Source of the DNA: Gemmiger sp. An194
GTDB lineage: Bacteria; Bacillota; Clostridia; Oscillospirales; Ruminococcaceae
Length of the DNA: 64,000 nucleotides
Assembly: GCF_002160145.1 (NCBI RefSeq)
Contig: NZ_NFKA01000014.1
Coordinates: 1-64,000, forward strand
Direction: 5' to 3'
A program made the position numbers and the translations under genes. The notes below the pieces were generated by a model. The model made no database searches. It had not been told where the DNA came from and was given only the letters and a program-made list of their open reading frames with translations. Of this stretch, positions 32,012 through 41,476 are shown piece after piece. Each line of letters begins with the position of its first letter. Within the stretch, counting starts at the first letter, position 1.

Positions 32012-32659
32012 ATGTACAAAAACGGAACTGCGAACAACTCCCGCGGGCTGGTTCAGCTTGCCCTTTTTTCGGCCATCATCATCGCAATGGCCATGGTGCC
32101 CTTTCTGGGCTACATCCCGCTTGGCTTCATGCGGGCGACCATTATCCACATCCCGGTAATTCTGGGCTCGGTGCTTTTAGGGCCCCGCAAGGGCGCGGTA
32201 CTGGGCGGCGTATTCGGTCTCACCAGCCTGGTGAACAACACCGTGGCCCCCAACGTGACCTCGTTTGTGTTCACCCCTTTCTACAGCCTGGGCGATGTGC
32301 ACGGCAGCTGGGCCAGTCTGGTAATCGTTCTGGTGCCCCGCATTCTGGTTGGCGTGCTTCCGTATTTTGTATTTAAAGGTCTGAAGCGGCTGCTGGGCTC
32401 TGCCCCCGGCAAGCTCACCGTGAGTTTGGGCGCTGCCGGGTTTGTGGGCTCCATGACCAATACCCTGCTGGTGATGAACCTGATCTTCGTGTTCTTCGGC
32501 GAAAGCTACGGCGCAGCCAAGGGCATTGCGGCGGACGCGGTTTATCCCTTCATCCTGTCCATCATCGGGCTTCAGGGCGTGCCGGAGGCCATTGTGGCCA
32601 CCATCATCGTAGCTCTGGTGGGCCGCCCCTTGCTGCGTTTTGCCAAAAGCAAGACCTAA
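32012..32659 (+). CDS. ECF transporter S component, probably pantothenate (PanT-like)
   Basis: The 215-aa protein has about six TM helices and the S-component pattern with FMRATIIHIPVILGSVLLGPRKGAVLGGVFGL. It needs a shared EcfAA'T energy module, encoded elsewhere. Location between coaBC and coaX suggests pantothenate. ATG 32012 fits AAGGAGG at 10 nt; a TTG at 32006 is too close. Confidence 0.88.
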   Translation: MYKNGTANNSRGLVQLALFSAIIIAMAMVPFLGYIPLGFMRATIIHIPVILGSVLLGPRKGAVLGGVFGLTSLVNNTVAPNVTSFVFTPFYSLGDVHGSWASLVIVLVPRILVGVLPYFVFKGLKRLLGSAPGKLTVSLGAAGFVGSMTNTLLVMNLIFVFFGESYGAAKGIAADAVYPFILSIIGLQGVPEAIVATIIVALVGRPLLRFAKSKT

Positions 32660-32691
32660 TCATCCATACATCAAACGAGGAGTTTTGACAT

Positions 32692-33465
32692 ATGATCCTT
32701 GCACTGGACATCGGCAACACCAACATCGTGATCGGCTACCTGGAATCCGAGGAGAACATCGTGTTTGTGGAACGGCTCTCCACCGATCCGGGCAAGACCT
32801 CGCTGGAATACGCCATCAGCATCAAAAATGTGCTGGAGCTTTATAACGTAGACATGAACACGCTGGAGGGTGTGATCATCTCGTCGGTGGTACCGCCCAT
32901 CACCAATCTGATCTGCCAGGCGGTGCGCACCGTTACCGGCCACGAGGCCATGGTGGTTGGCCCCGGCGTGAAGAACGGGCTGCACATCAAGATGGACAAC
33001 CCCGCCCAGCTGGGCAGTGACCGTGTGGTTTGCGCCGTGGCGGGCATCCGGGATTACCCGGTGCCTCTGGTGATTGTGGATCTGGGCACCGCCACCACCG
33101 TGGAGGTGCTGGATGCGGAGAAGAGCTACATCGGCGGCATGATTTTGCCGGGCGTGAACGCCTCGCTGGAGGCACTGGTGCGCCACACCTCCCAGCTGCC
33201 CAAAATCAGCCTGGATTCTCCCCGCCGCCTGATCGGCAAGAATACCATCGAGTGCATGAAGAGCGGCATCATCCACGGCAACGCCGCCTGTCTGGACGGT
33301 CTGATCGACCGCATCCAGGAGGAACTGGGCGAGCCGGTGACCGTGGTTGCCACCGGCGGTCTGGCCAGTGTGATCGTGCCCCACTGCCGCCACAAGATCA
33401 TCATCGATGATGCACTGCTTTTGAAGGGCCTGCTGCTCATTTACCAGAAAAATCAGCAGAAGTAA
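32692..33465 (+). CDS. coaX: Type III pantothenate kinase CoaX
   Basis: The 257-aa kinase has the ASKHA motifs LALDIGNTNIVIG (Asp5) and VDLGTATTVE, with GVKNGLHIKMDNPAQLGSDRVV. Type III enzymes phosphorylate pantothenate and escape CoA feedback. GAGGAG precedes ATG 32692. It follows the S component by about 30 bp in one operon, ending in a strong terminator. Confidence 0.95.
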   Translation: MILALDIGNTNIVIGYLESEENIVFVERLSTDPGKTSLEYAISIKNVLELYNVDMNTLEGVIISSVVPPITNLICQAVRTVTGHEAMVVGPGVKNGLHIKMDNPAQLGSDRVVCAVAGIRDYPVPLVIVDLGTATTVEVLDAEKSYIGGMILPGVNASLEALVRHTSQLPKISLDSPRRLIGKNTIECMKSGIIHGNAACLDGLIDRIQEELGEPVTVVATGGLASVIVPHCRHKIIIDDALLLKGLLLIYQKNQQK

Positions 33466-33477
33466 TTTTGCAAACGG

Positions 33478-33510
33478 AAAACGCCCGGGGCTCTGGCCTC
33501 GGGCGTTTTA
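33478..33510 (+). terminator. Terminator of coaX
   Basis: AAAACGCCCGGGG pairs with CTCGGGCGTTTT. Confidence 0.9.
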
Positions 33511-33776
33511 TCTATACAAACCGCCGCCCGTCGGCTCGACCGGACCGGCAGCGGATTGTTTTTTGTCTGCCCTTTTACTAGGTTGAGAGCAGTGAACCTT
33601 ACACGTTTTTATTGTACCGGCCAATTTTTAACTGCCGCTGAATAAACCGTGTGACGGCTGTGAAAGATCGGCTCGCTTTATGAAGATGCTGTGATATTGT
33701 GCTTTTATAGCGTACAAAAAGGCCCGCCTCGGGGAAATCTCCGAAGCGGGCCTTCCGTATTTTTCTTTCGGCCGGC
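33511..33776. other. Intergenic region; only a terminator for the YbjQ gene
   Basis: No gene is supported. AAGGCCCGC..CGGGG and its complement (33716-33753) form a strong stem with TTTTTGTAC on the minus strand, ending the leftward YbjQ gene. Confidence 0.7.
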
Positions 33777-34097
33777 TCAGTCCAGCACCACCGCAGTGCC
33801 GGACACATTCACCATCAGCATGCCGTTGTTGCTGCCCAGCACCTCGTAATCCACGCGCACGCCGACCACTGCGTCCGCGCCCAGATGGGCCGCACGGGTA
33901 CCCATCTCCTCCAGGGCCTGAATGCGGGCGTTTTTCAGTTCCTCTTCATACCCGGAGCTGCGCCCGCCGAAGATGTTTCGCAGCCCGGCACCGATATCCT
34001 GAAAGATATCCACACCGGAGATGATCTCGCCGAATACGATGCCCTTGTATTCCCGAATGGAACGCCCCTCCACCGAAGGGGTAGTGGTAATGATCAT
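33777..34097 (-). CDS. YbjQ/UPF0145-family protein
   Basis: The 106-aa protein is full length for YbjQ (DUF74): [28 protein letters not shown], then [32 protein letters not shown]. The pentameric fold has no agreed function. I chose ATG 34097 because AAGGAG sits 9 nt upstream; ATG 34106 would touch the site. Confidence 0.9.
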   Translation of the reverse strand: MIITTTPSVEGRSIREYKGIVFGEIISGVDIFQDIGAGLRNIFGGRSSGYEEELKNARIQALEEMGTRAAHLGADAVVGVRVDYEVLGSNNGMLMVNVSGTAVVLD

Positions 34098-34289
34098 CAA
34101 CAACATCTCCTTTTCCGGCACGGGTCAATGCCCGTTTTTTCTCATTATAGCATCCACCTGTTCAAAAGACAATGGCAGCGAACAAAAAGCGCTTTGCATT
34201 GCAGGGCAGAATGTGCTACAATCGAATGCGGTTTCGCCCGGACCCGGTGTGGACCACATGATAACTTACCATCAAAGAAGGCGTTTTTC

Positions 34290-35300
34290 ATGGAAACTTC
34301 CCGACGGGATGCCCGGTTTGATAATTTGAAAGGCATTCTGATTTTTCTGGTGGTGTTCGGCCACCTGCTGGAACTGGTGGGCGGCCCTGCCGCCGCCTGG
34401 CTGTACCGGCTGATCTATTCCTTCCACATGCCCGTGTTCGTGTTCTGCTCCGGCTGGTTTGCCCGGTTCGACGCAGCCCGCTTTTTCCGGCGGCTGCTCT
34501 ACCCGTACCTGGTGTACCAAACGCTGTACCTTCTGTTTGACCGGCTGGTGCTGCACGGCGACGCTCCACTGCAATACACCACCCCCTACTGGCTGCTGTG
34601 GTACCTGTTTTCGATGATGCTCTGGACCCTGCTTTTGCCTCTGATCGACGGGGCAAAAAGCCCGAAGGCCGCCCTTCTGTCCTGCCTGGCCGCCGCGCTG
34701 GCCTCCGGATTTGATCCCTCCATCGGTTACAGCATGAGCCTTTCCCGCACGCTGGTGCTGCTGCCCTTCTTCGCCGCCGGGCATCTGGCCGCGGGCGGTG
34801 GGCTGCGCGGCCTGTTGCCCCAGCTTCCCCGGCGCGGGGTGATTGCCGCGCTCTCCGGCTGGATTGCCCTTGCAGGCACACTGCTCTGGCTGCGGCGCGG
34901 CGTGGTGCGCAGCGTGTGGTTTTATGCCAGCCGCTCCTATGAGGGCGCGCACTATGACCCGGAGCTGCGAGTTCTGCTGCTGGCCACCAGCGCCGCCTGG
35001 ATCGCCCTGCTTTTGCTCATCGTTCCAAAACAGCCGCTGCCTTTGGTTGCGGCCCTTGGGCAGTACACCCTTCCGGTGTTCCTTGTGCACGGCTTTTTCG
35101 TGCGCAGCCTGCGGCTGCTGCGCCCGTCCCTGCCGCCGCTGGCGGGCATTAGACTGGCCATTCTGGTGGCTCTGCTGCTCTGTGCGGTGCTGGGCAACCG
35201 GTTCACCGCTGCCCTGCTGCGGCCCACCTTCTGCGCGCCGCAGCTGAGCCGCCCTGTGCCGGGGCTGCAAAAAAATGTGGCAAAGCGCCCTGCCCGCTGA
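34290..35300 (+). CDS. Acyltransferase family 3 membrane protein
   Basis: The 336-aa protein begins with RDARFDNLKGILIFLVVFGHLLE (conserved R/H of AT3) and has about ten TM helices; YRLIYSFHMPVFVFCSGWFA is typical of OafA/WcaI-like O-acetyltransferases. It should acetylate a surface polysaccharide, but no glycan cluster is adjacent. Site GAAGG precedes ATG 34290. Confidence 0.88.
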   Translation: METSRRDARFDNLKGILIFLVVFGHLLELVGGPAAAWLYRLIYSFHMPVFVFCSGWFARFDAARFFRRLLYPYLVYQTLYLLFDRLVLHGDAPLQYTTPYWLLWYLFSMMLWTLLLPLIDGAKSPKAALLSCLAAALASGFDPSIGYSMSLSRTLVLLPFFAAGHLAAGGGLRGLLPQLPRRGVIAALSGWIALAGTLLWLRRGVVRSVWFYASRSYEGAHYDPELRVLLLATSAAWIALLLLIVPKQPLPLVAALGQYTLPVFLVHGFFVRSLRLLRPSLPPLAGIRLAILVALLLCAVLGNRFTAALLRPTFCAPQLSRPVPGLQKNVAKRPAR

Positions 35301-35305
35301 ATTTT

Positions 35306-35337
35306 CCCCCCGCATCCACCGGACGCGGGGCTTTTTT
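35306..35337 (+). terminator. Terminator of the acyltransferase gene
   Basis: CCCCCGC pairs with GCGGGG, followed by CTTTTTTG. Confidence 0.85.
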
Positions 35338-35443
35338 GCGCCCGAAAGCCGTTGTCTTTCTCCACCGTCGTGGTATAATATAACCAGTCATTTCCCGGGC
35401 AGTTTGCCCGGGAGCATTCCGCAAACAAAGGAGTTACAAGCCC

Positions 35444-36424
35444 ATGCGTTCCCTTCCCGCCGACTGCGATGCGCTGCTCACCTGCATTCAGGAGGAAAAC
35501 GGCATCGCCCTGCTGCGCTGCCAGACCAGCGCCCCCCAGCTGCTTTTGCCCGACGAGCTGGACGGCCTGCCCATCACCCGTCTGGGGGATTACGCCTTCA
35601 GCGCCCGGGAGCCCCGGCAGCTGCCTGAAGGGGCGTTTCAGCTTCTGCTGACCAGCGGCGGCGGGCAAATCCCCACCCACGACGCGGCGGCCCTGCGGCT
35701 GGTGCGCCTGCCCCAAAAGGCTCTTTCTCTGGGCAACTACGTCTTTTACGGCTGCACCGGGCTGGAGGCACTGGAAATTGGCGGCAGTTTGCAGAGCGTG
35801 GGAACCGACGCTTTTATGAACTGCTTTTCCCTGCGGCGGGTGACCCTGGCCTCCCCGGCGGAGGAATGCCGCTGCCTGCGCAGCCTGCTGCAGGAATATT
35901 CCGGCGAGCTGGAGCTGCGTTTTTCCCCTGCCGCCGGGCCGGAGTGCCGCCTCTTCTTCCCCGCTTACGACGAGGACTATGAGGAGATGGCAGCCCCCCA
36001 TATCTTTCATTATAACATCCGGGGCGTGGGTTACCTGTGCCGCCAAAGCTTTGACGGTCACCGGTTCCGCTACGACCAGTACGACGCCTCGCTGGACCTT
36101 TTGCTGCGCACCCACGAGTTTTCACTGGCAGTGCACATGGCACTGGACCGGCTGCGCTTTCCGGTACAGCTGAGCGAGGCCGCCCGCGCCGCGTATCTGA
36201 CCTGCCTTTCCCGGCACACAGCCCAGCTGCTGGAGCTGGTTCTGGCCGAAGCGGACACCGCTCCCCTGGCCTTTGTGCTGGGGCTGGACCTGCTGGACCG
36301 GCAGGCGCTGGGCGAGGGCTGCGAGCTGGCCCGAGCCGCCCGCCGCACCGAGGCTCTGGGCCTGTTGCTGGAATACCAGAATCGGCGCTTCGGCGCGCCC
36401 CGGGCCCGATCCTTTGACCTGTGA
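35444..36424 (+). CDS. LRR_5/BspA-like leucine-rich protein of a MoxR cassette
   Basis: The 326-aa cytosolic protein has a BspA-type leucine-rich segment (about 70-140: LPQKALSLGNYVFYGCTGLEALEIGG, then VGTDAFMNCFSLRRVTL) and a helical C-terminal part (about 205-320). No signal peptide. It is first of three genes with a VWA protein and a MoxR ATPase; the stop overlaps a GTG (GTGA) near the next start. Repeats in such cassettes may select targets for the ATPase; this is inference. Confidence 0.75.
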   Translation: MRSLPADCDALLTCIQEENGIALLRCQTSAPQLLLPDELDGLPITRLGDYAFSAREPRQLPEGAFQLLLTSGGGQIPTHDAAALRLVRLPQKALSLGNYVFYGCTGLEALEIGGSLQSVGTDAFMNCFSLRRVTLASPAEECRCLRSLLQEYSGELELRFSPAAGPECRLFFPAYDEDYEEMAAPHIFHYNIRGVGYLCRQSFDGHRFRYDQYDASLDLLLRTHEFSLAVHMALDRLRFPVQLSEAARAAYLTCLSRHTAQLLELVLAEADTAPLAFVLGLDLLDRQALGEGCELARAARRTEALGLLLEYQNRRFGAPRARSFDL

Positions 36425-36432
36425 GGCACCTT

Positions 36433-37767
36433 ATGATGCAACAAGAACAACGACACGACCCCTGGCCGGAGCTTGGCCAGAAGATTCTGATCGCGGCCCG
36501 CAGCGAGCTGTATCTGAACCTGCCCTTTCTGGATGCGGCGCTGTGCAGCCTGCCGCTGAGCACCCGCGAGCCCACCCAGAGCCTTGCCACCGACGGCACC
36601 GCGCTTTATTACAACGGGGCTTATTTAGCCCAGCGGTATGAGCGAGCCCGCAGTCTGGTCTGCCGAGCCTACCTGCACAGCCTGTTGCACTGCATGCTGC
36701 GTCACCCGCCCAAAAAGGCCGGGCGGGACGGCGAGCTGTGGGATCTGGCCTGCGACATCGCGGTGGAGTCCATTCTGGATGCCCTGCCCCAGCGCTGCCT
36801 GGTTCCTGCCGTGCCCCGGCCCCGCCGGGCGCACTGGTACGGTCTTTTGCAGGCCGAGATGAAGGTGATCACCGCCGAGGCCGTTTACCGGTACTTCCGC
36901 CGCCACCCGCTGGAGAAGATGGACAAGGCCACCCTGGCTCGGGAGTTTCTGGAGGACGATCACCGGCTGTGGGAGCGGGCACAGAACGACGAGCAGGAGC
37001 AGAACGCCTCCAGCCAGTGGCAGAACATCGCCGAGCGCATCCAGACCCAGCTGGAGACCATGTACACCGAGGCGGGCGCGGGCGGCGACGCAGTGCTGGA
37101 GCGGCTTCGGGTGGAAAACCGTCCCACCGCCAACTACAAGACCTTCCTGCACCGGTTCGCGGTGCTGGGCGAGGAAATGAGCGTGGATGTGGATTCCTTC
37201 GACTACGGCTACTACACCTACGGCCTGCGCCGCTACGGCAACATGCCGCTGATCGAGCCGCTGGAGACCCGGGAGGCCCGGCGCATCGAGGATCTGGTCA
37301 TCGCCATCGACACCTCCATGTCCACCTCCGGTGCACTGGTGCGCAGCTTCCTTTCCTATACTTACGCCATTTTAAAGAACACCGAGAGCTTTTTCCGCCG
37401 CTTTCAGCTGCGCATCCTGCAATGCGACGACCAGCTGCGGGCGGACAAAACCATCACCAGCGCCCAGGAGCTGGCGGATTACATGGAGCATTTTGAGCTG
37501 ATCGGCCAGAGTGCCACCGACTTCCGCCCGGTGTTCGAGCATGTGAACAAGCTGCGAGAGGAGGGAGCCTTCCGCCACCTGAAGGGAATTCTATATTTCA
37601 CCGACGGCCTGGGCGTCTACCCCGCCAGGCGCCCGCCCTACGACGCAGTGTTTGTGATGCTGGCAGGCCAGGGCAACCCGGAACGGGTGCCGCCCTGGGG
37701 CATCCGCCTGCTGATCGACGAGGACGAGCTGACTGAGTCCGCATCCCAGCCCATACAAGGAGCATAA
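36433..37767 (+). CDS. VWA-like/DUF2201 predicted metallopeptidase-domain protein
   Basis: The 444-aa protein has an N-terminal DUF2201-type region, where YLHSLLHCMLRHP (about 75-90) resembles an HxxxH-like metal site, and a C-terminal VWA-like domain with a MIDAS-like IAIDTSMSTSG (about 290) and YFTDGLG. ATG 36433 (GAGG 6 nt upstream) is preferred; a GTG at 36421 overlaps the previous stop. VWA proteins partner with MoxR ATPases, which follow at once. Confidence 0.85.
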   Translation: MMQQEQRHDPWPELGQKILIAARSELYLNLPFLDAALCSLPLSTREPTQSLATDGTALYYNGAYLAQRYERARSLVCRAYLHSLLHCMLRHPPKKAGRDGELWDLACDIAVESILDALPQRCLVPAVPRPRRAHWYGLLQAEMKVITAEAVYRYFRRHPLEKMDKATLAREFLEDDHRLWERAQNDEQEQNASSQWQNIAERIQTQLETMYTEAGAGGDAVLERLRVENRPTANYKTFLHRFAVLGEEMSVDVDSFDYGYYTYGLRRYGNMPLIEPLETREARRIEDLVIAIDTSMSTSGALVRSFLSYTYAILKNTESFFRRFQLRILQCDDQLRADKTITSAQELADYMEHFELIGQSATDFRPVFEHVNKLREEGAFRHLKGILYFTDGLGVYPARRPPYDAVFVMLAGQGNPERVPPWGIRLLIDEDELTESASQPIQGA

Positions 37768-37771
37768 CGCC

Positions 37772-39304
37772 ATGAACATCAAACGAGCCAAACAAGAAAT
37801 CATCAACACGGTGCGCGCCTACCTGGCCAAGGACGAATTCGGCGCCTACCGCATTCCGGCCGTGCGCCAGCGGCCCATTCTGCTGATGGGCCCTCCGGGC
37901 ATCGGCAAGACCCAGATCATGGAGCAGATCGCCAATGAACTGGACATCGACCTGGTGGCCTACACCATCACCCACCACACCCGCCAGAGCGCGCTGGGCC
38001 TGCCCTTCATCGAGCACCGCAGCTTCGGCGGCAGAGAATACGCCGTGACCGAGTACACCATGAGTGAGATTCTTGCGGCGGTCTGGCAGGCCATGGAGCG
38101 CAGCGGCCGCAAGGAGGGCATTCTGTTTCTGGACGAGGTGAACTGCATCTCGGAGACGCTGGCCCCCATGATGCTGCAATTTTTGCAGTGCAAGACCTTC
38201 GGCAACCAGCGGCTGCCGGAGGGCTGGATCATCGCCGCCGCGGGCAACCCGCCGGAGTACAACAAGTCGGTGCGGGAGTTCGATGTGGTGACGCTGGACC
38301 GGGTCAAGCGCATCGATGTGAAGGAGGACTACGCCGCCTGGAAGGAGTACGCCCTGCGCCGGGGCATCCATGGAGCCATCCTCTCCTATCTGGATATCCG
38401 CAAGGACCATTTCTACAAGGTGGAGGCCGGGCCGGAGGGCATGCAGTTCGTCACCGCTCGCGGCTGGGAGGACCTTTCCGAGATCCTGCACACCTACGAG
38501 GCCCTGGGCCTTACCGCCGACCGGGAGGTGGTGGGCCAGTATTTACAGATGCCCGCCATCGCCAAAGACTTCGCCAACTATCTGGAGCTGTATGCCAAGT
38601 ACCGCCGGGTCTACCGGGTGGAGGAAATTTTGAACGGCAGCTGGGAGGCCCTGCGGGCCCGGGAGCTGGCCGCCGCCCCCTTTGACGAAAAGCTCAGCGT
38701 ACTGGGTCTGGTGCTCTCCCGCCTGAACGAGAGCGCCCGCGCCGCCTGGCAGCTGGATCAGCTGGCGGGGCTTGTGCATGAGAGCCTGCTGCGGGTGAAG
38801 GCCGCGCTGGGCCAGACCCCCGCCGCCCAGATCCTGACCGCCGAGCTGGCGGGACTGGACCGGCAGATTGCCGCCAAAAAGGAAGCAGGCAGCGCCGACC
38901 GGCAGGGCATGCAGCTGCTGAACCAGGCCGCCCGCACCCTAGAGGGCTACCTGCACACGTTGGAGCTGGAGGCCCCCGCCGAGCCCTTCGACCGGCTCAA
39001 GGAGCTGTTCGCTGAAACCCTCGAGCAGCGGGCCGCTGCCGCCGATGAAACCGGCAGCTATCTGGCCAACGCCTTCGCTTTCCTGGACGAGAGCCTGCCC
39101 GGCAGCCAGGAGCTGGTGATCTTCGCCACCGAGCTGACCACCGGCTTCTATACCTCCTGGTACATCGAGACCTTCGGCTGCGAGGCCTACTTTGCCCACA
39201 ACAAGGACCTGCTTTTCGCGGACACCGAAAACGCCTTGCTGGGCGAAATTGCCGCCGCCCGGGCCGCCCAGAACGGAACGGCCGGCGAAGAATTAACGCT
39301 GTAA
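37772..39304 (+). CDS. MoxR-type AAA ATPase
   Basis: The 510-aa ATPase has Walker A LLMGPPGIGKTQ (about 36-47), Walker B GILFLDEVNCI, sensor 1 IAAAGNPPEYN and an arginine-finger region (VVTLDRVKRI), followed by a long helical C-terminal half. MoxR ATPases act as chaperones that remodel VWA proteins or metal enzymes. AAGGAGC precedes ATG 37772, 5 bp after the VWA gene. Confidence 0.92.
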   Translation: MNIKRAKQEIINTVRAYLAKDEFGAYRIPAVRQRPILLMGPPGIGKTQIMEQIANELDIDLVAYTITHHTRQSALGLPFIEHRSFGGREYAVTEYTMSEILAAVWQAMERSGRKEGILFLDEVNCISETLAPMMLQFLQCKTFGNQRLPEGWIIAAAGNPPEYNKSVREFDVVTLDRVKRIDVKEDYAAWKEYALRRGIHGAILSYLDIRKDHFYKVEAGPEGMQFVTARGWEDLSEILHTYEALGLTADREVVGQYLQMPAIAKDFANYLELYAKYRRVYRVEEILNGSWEALRARELAAAPFDEKLSVLGLVLSRLNESARAAWQLDQLAGLVHESLLRVKAALGQTPAAQILTAELAGLDRQIAAKKEAGSADRQGMQLLNQAARTLEGYLHTLELEAPAEPFDRLKELFAETLEQRAAAADETGSYLANAFAFLDESLPGSQELVIFATELTTGFYTSWYIETFGCEAYFAHNKDLLFADTENALLGEIAAARAAQNGTAGEELTL

Positions 39305-39311
39305 AATCGCA

Positions 39312-39367
39312 TAAAAAGGCCGCTGCCCTTTCTCCTTTTGCGGGAAGGGCAGCGGCCTTGATTTTTT
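39312..39367. terminator. Terminator between MoxR and MATE genes
   Basis: AAAAAGGCCGCTGCCCTT pairs with AAGGGCAGCGGCCTT; TTTTTT follows rightward and TTTTTAT leftward. Confidence 0.9.
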
Positions 39368-39382
39368 AAGAAGAAACGCCTG

Positions 39383-40768
39383 TTACGCCGCCTGCTGCTC
39401 CAGCCGACGGATGTGCTTCATCTCCCGGCGGATCAGCAGCACGGTAGTCACAAAGGCTACGGTGTCCGCAATGGGTCCGGCAAACAGAATGCCGTCGATT
39501 CCCATGAACAGGGGCAGGATCAGCAGCAGCGGCACCAGGAAGAACACCTGACGGGTCAGCGACAGAATCACACCCTTGATGGGTTTACCGATGGCCGCAA
39601 AGAAGTTGGAGGAGATCAGCTGCACACCGTTTACCAGTACCATGAACAGGAAGATGCGCATAAAGCGTACCGCAAACTCAAAGTACAGCACGTCACCGGT
39701 ACCGAAAATGGAGATGATCTGCCGCGGGAACACCTGGAACAGGATAAATCCGATGGCAGACACCACCAGGTTACAGCTGATGGCCAGCTTGTAAATACCC
39801 CGCACCCGGGCGTACTGCTTTGCGCCGTAGTTGAAGCCCACAATGGGCTGAGACCCCTGCGAAATGCCGATGATGATGGACAGCAGAATGGCGTTGGTCT
39901 TGATCACGATGCCGCAGGCCGCCAGCGGAATGGAGCTGCCGTATTCCGTCATGGCTCCATAATAGGTCAGCGAGTTGTTCAGCACGATCTGCACAAAGGT
40001 AATGGCCACCTGGTTCAGGCTGTTGCTCATCCCCAGGCTGGCGATCTGGGCCCACTCCCGCAGCCGGTAGCCGAAGTGATGGGGCTGCAGATGAATGTGG
40101 CGGAAGCACCGGGCATAGTTGATGGCCATCAGGAAGGAAAGCAGCTGGCCGATCACCGTAGCCCAGGCCGCGCCTGCCACGCCCATCTGGAACACGAAAA
40201 TAAAGATGGGGTCCAAAATGGTGTTGGTGATGGCGCCCACCAGCATACAGGTCATGGAATATTTGGGGCTGCCGTCCGCCCGGGCCAGATTGCTCATGGC
40301 GTTGGTCACAATCAGCAGCGGCATGCCCAGAGCGGTGATGCGGGTGTAGCTTTCCGCATAGGGCATAACCTCTGCGGTGGCGCCGAAGGCCCGCAGCAGC
40401 GGATGCAGGAACAGCTGGATGACCACCACATACACAATACCCAGGGTGAACATCATGGTAATGGCGGTACCCACCGCCTTTTCCGCGTTTTCCTTATGCC
40501 CGGCCCCCAGCTCCAGTGAAAAGCGGGAGGCGCTGCCGATGCCGATGAGCAGCGCGATCGCCATGCAGATGGTGGTGAGCGGATAGGCCACGTTGGTGGC
40601 CGCGTTTCCCAGATAGCCCACACCCTGGCCGATGAAGATCTGGTCCACGATGTTGTACAGCGAGCTCACCAGCATGGCAATCACACTGGGAATCGCATAA
40701 CCCCGCAGCAGCTTGGGCAGCGGTTCATAGCCCAGGGGATTGGCCCCCTGCTCCGTTTTCATTGCCAT
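39383..40768 (-). CDS. MATE-family multidrug efflux protein
   Basis: The 461-aa protein has 12 TM helices in two MatE halves; SSLYNIVDQIFIGQGVGYLGNAATNVAYP and the second-half GISQGSQPIVGFNYGAK are typical. It exports drugs or cations with Na+/H+. It follows a MarR gene by 6 bp in one operon. Confidence 0.92.
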   Translation of the reverse strand: MAMKTEQGANPLGYEPLPKLLRGYAIPSVIAMLVSSLYNIVDQIFIGQGVGYLGNAATNVAYPLTTICMAIALLIGIGSASRFSLELGAGHKENAEKAVGTAITMMFTLGIVYVVVIQLFLHPLLRAFGATAEVMPYAESYTRITALGMPLLIVTNAMSNLARADGSPKYSMTCMLVGAITNTILDPIFIFVFQMGVAGAAWATVIGQLLSFLMAINYARCFRHIHLQPHHFGYRLREWAQIASLGMSNSLNQVAITFVQIVLNNSLTYYGAMTEYGSSIPLAACGIVIKTNAILLSIIIGISQGSQPIVGFNYGAKQYARVRGIYKLAISCNLVVSAIGFILFQVFPRQIISIFGTGDVLYFEFAVRFMRIFLFMVLVNGVQLISSNFFAAIGKPIKGVILSLTRQVFFLVPLLLILPLFMGIDGILFAGPIADTVAFVTTVLLIRREMKHIRRLEQQAA

Positions 40769-40774
40769 ATAAAT

Positions 40775-41230
40775 TTACTCCTCCCGTTCCCGGTTCATTG
40801 CTTCCAGCTCCAGCCGGTTCTGTTCCACCGCGGCTTCGCCCACCTTCTCCAGCAGACGCATGAACTGGACTCGCTCCTCCTCGGTAAGACCACTGGTAAT
40901 GCGCTGGTTCCAGTCGTCACAGATGCTGCGAATCGGTTGGTAGGCCGCCTTCGCCTTTTCGGTGGGGTACAAACAGCAGGTACGCTTGTCCTTTTCGTTG
41001 GGCCGCCGCTCCAGATAGCCCATCTTCTCCAGTGCCGTCACCGAGCGGGTGATGTTGCTGGGGTTGATGTAGAACAGGGTGTTGAACTTGTCCTGGGTGA
41101 TGCCCGGCACCTCGCAGATGCGCAGAACATACATGTGCTGGCTGCTGTTCAGCCCGAAGGGGGCAAGCATCCGGTCCAGATGGATCTTGTTGTACCGGTC
41201 GGTGACCGAGATCCATTTGATAAGCTTCAT
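40775..41230 (-). CDS. MarR-family regulator
   Basis: The 151-aa protein has the MarR winged HTH (EVPGITQDKFNTLFYINPSNITRSVTALEKMGYLERRPNEKDKR). It precedes the MATE pump, the usual arrangement for a drug-responsive repressor. Its promoter carries a palindrome (41288-41299), probably its operator. Confidence 0.92.
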   Translation of the reverse strand: MKLIKWISVTDRYNKIHLDRMLAPFGLNSSQHMYVLRICEVPGITQDKFNTLFYINPSNITRSVTALEKMGYLERRPNEKDKRTCCLYPTEKAKAAYQPIRSICDDWNQRITSGLTEEERVQFMRLLEKVGEAAVEQNRLELEAMNREREE

Positions 41231-41270
41231 GGCGCTCTTTCGCTCCTTTTATCTGATTTTCTCAAACAAT

Positions 41271-41299
41271 ATTATACAAAAATTCATTTGCGCGCGCAA
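41271..41299 (-). promoter_or_regulatory. marR-MATE promoter with palindromic operator
   Basis: On the minus strand TTGCGC (41299-41294) and TATAAT (41276-41271) are 17 bp apart. The perfect palindrome TTGCGCGCGCAA (41288-41299) covers the -35 box. Confidence 0.7.
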
Positions 41300-41476
41300 T
41301 CTTTTTGCCCACCTGTATTTGAATTCCACCGCTTCGCACGGTTTTCCCCACCAGGTTTGGATATTTTTGTGCATATCGTTTTCACAAAAGCTGCTGCCAT
41401 GCTGGATTCCGGCGCGCCGATATGATACAATAAAGCCCAGTATCCCCGGCCCTTCGGCCGGAAAGTGAGGTCAATC

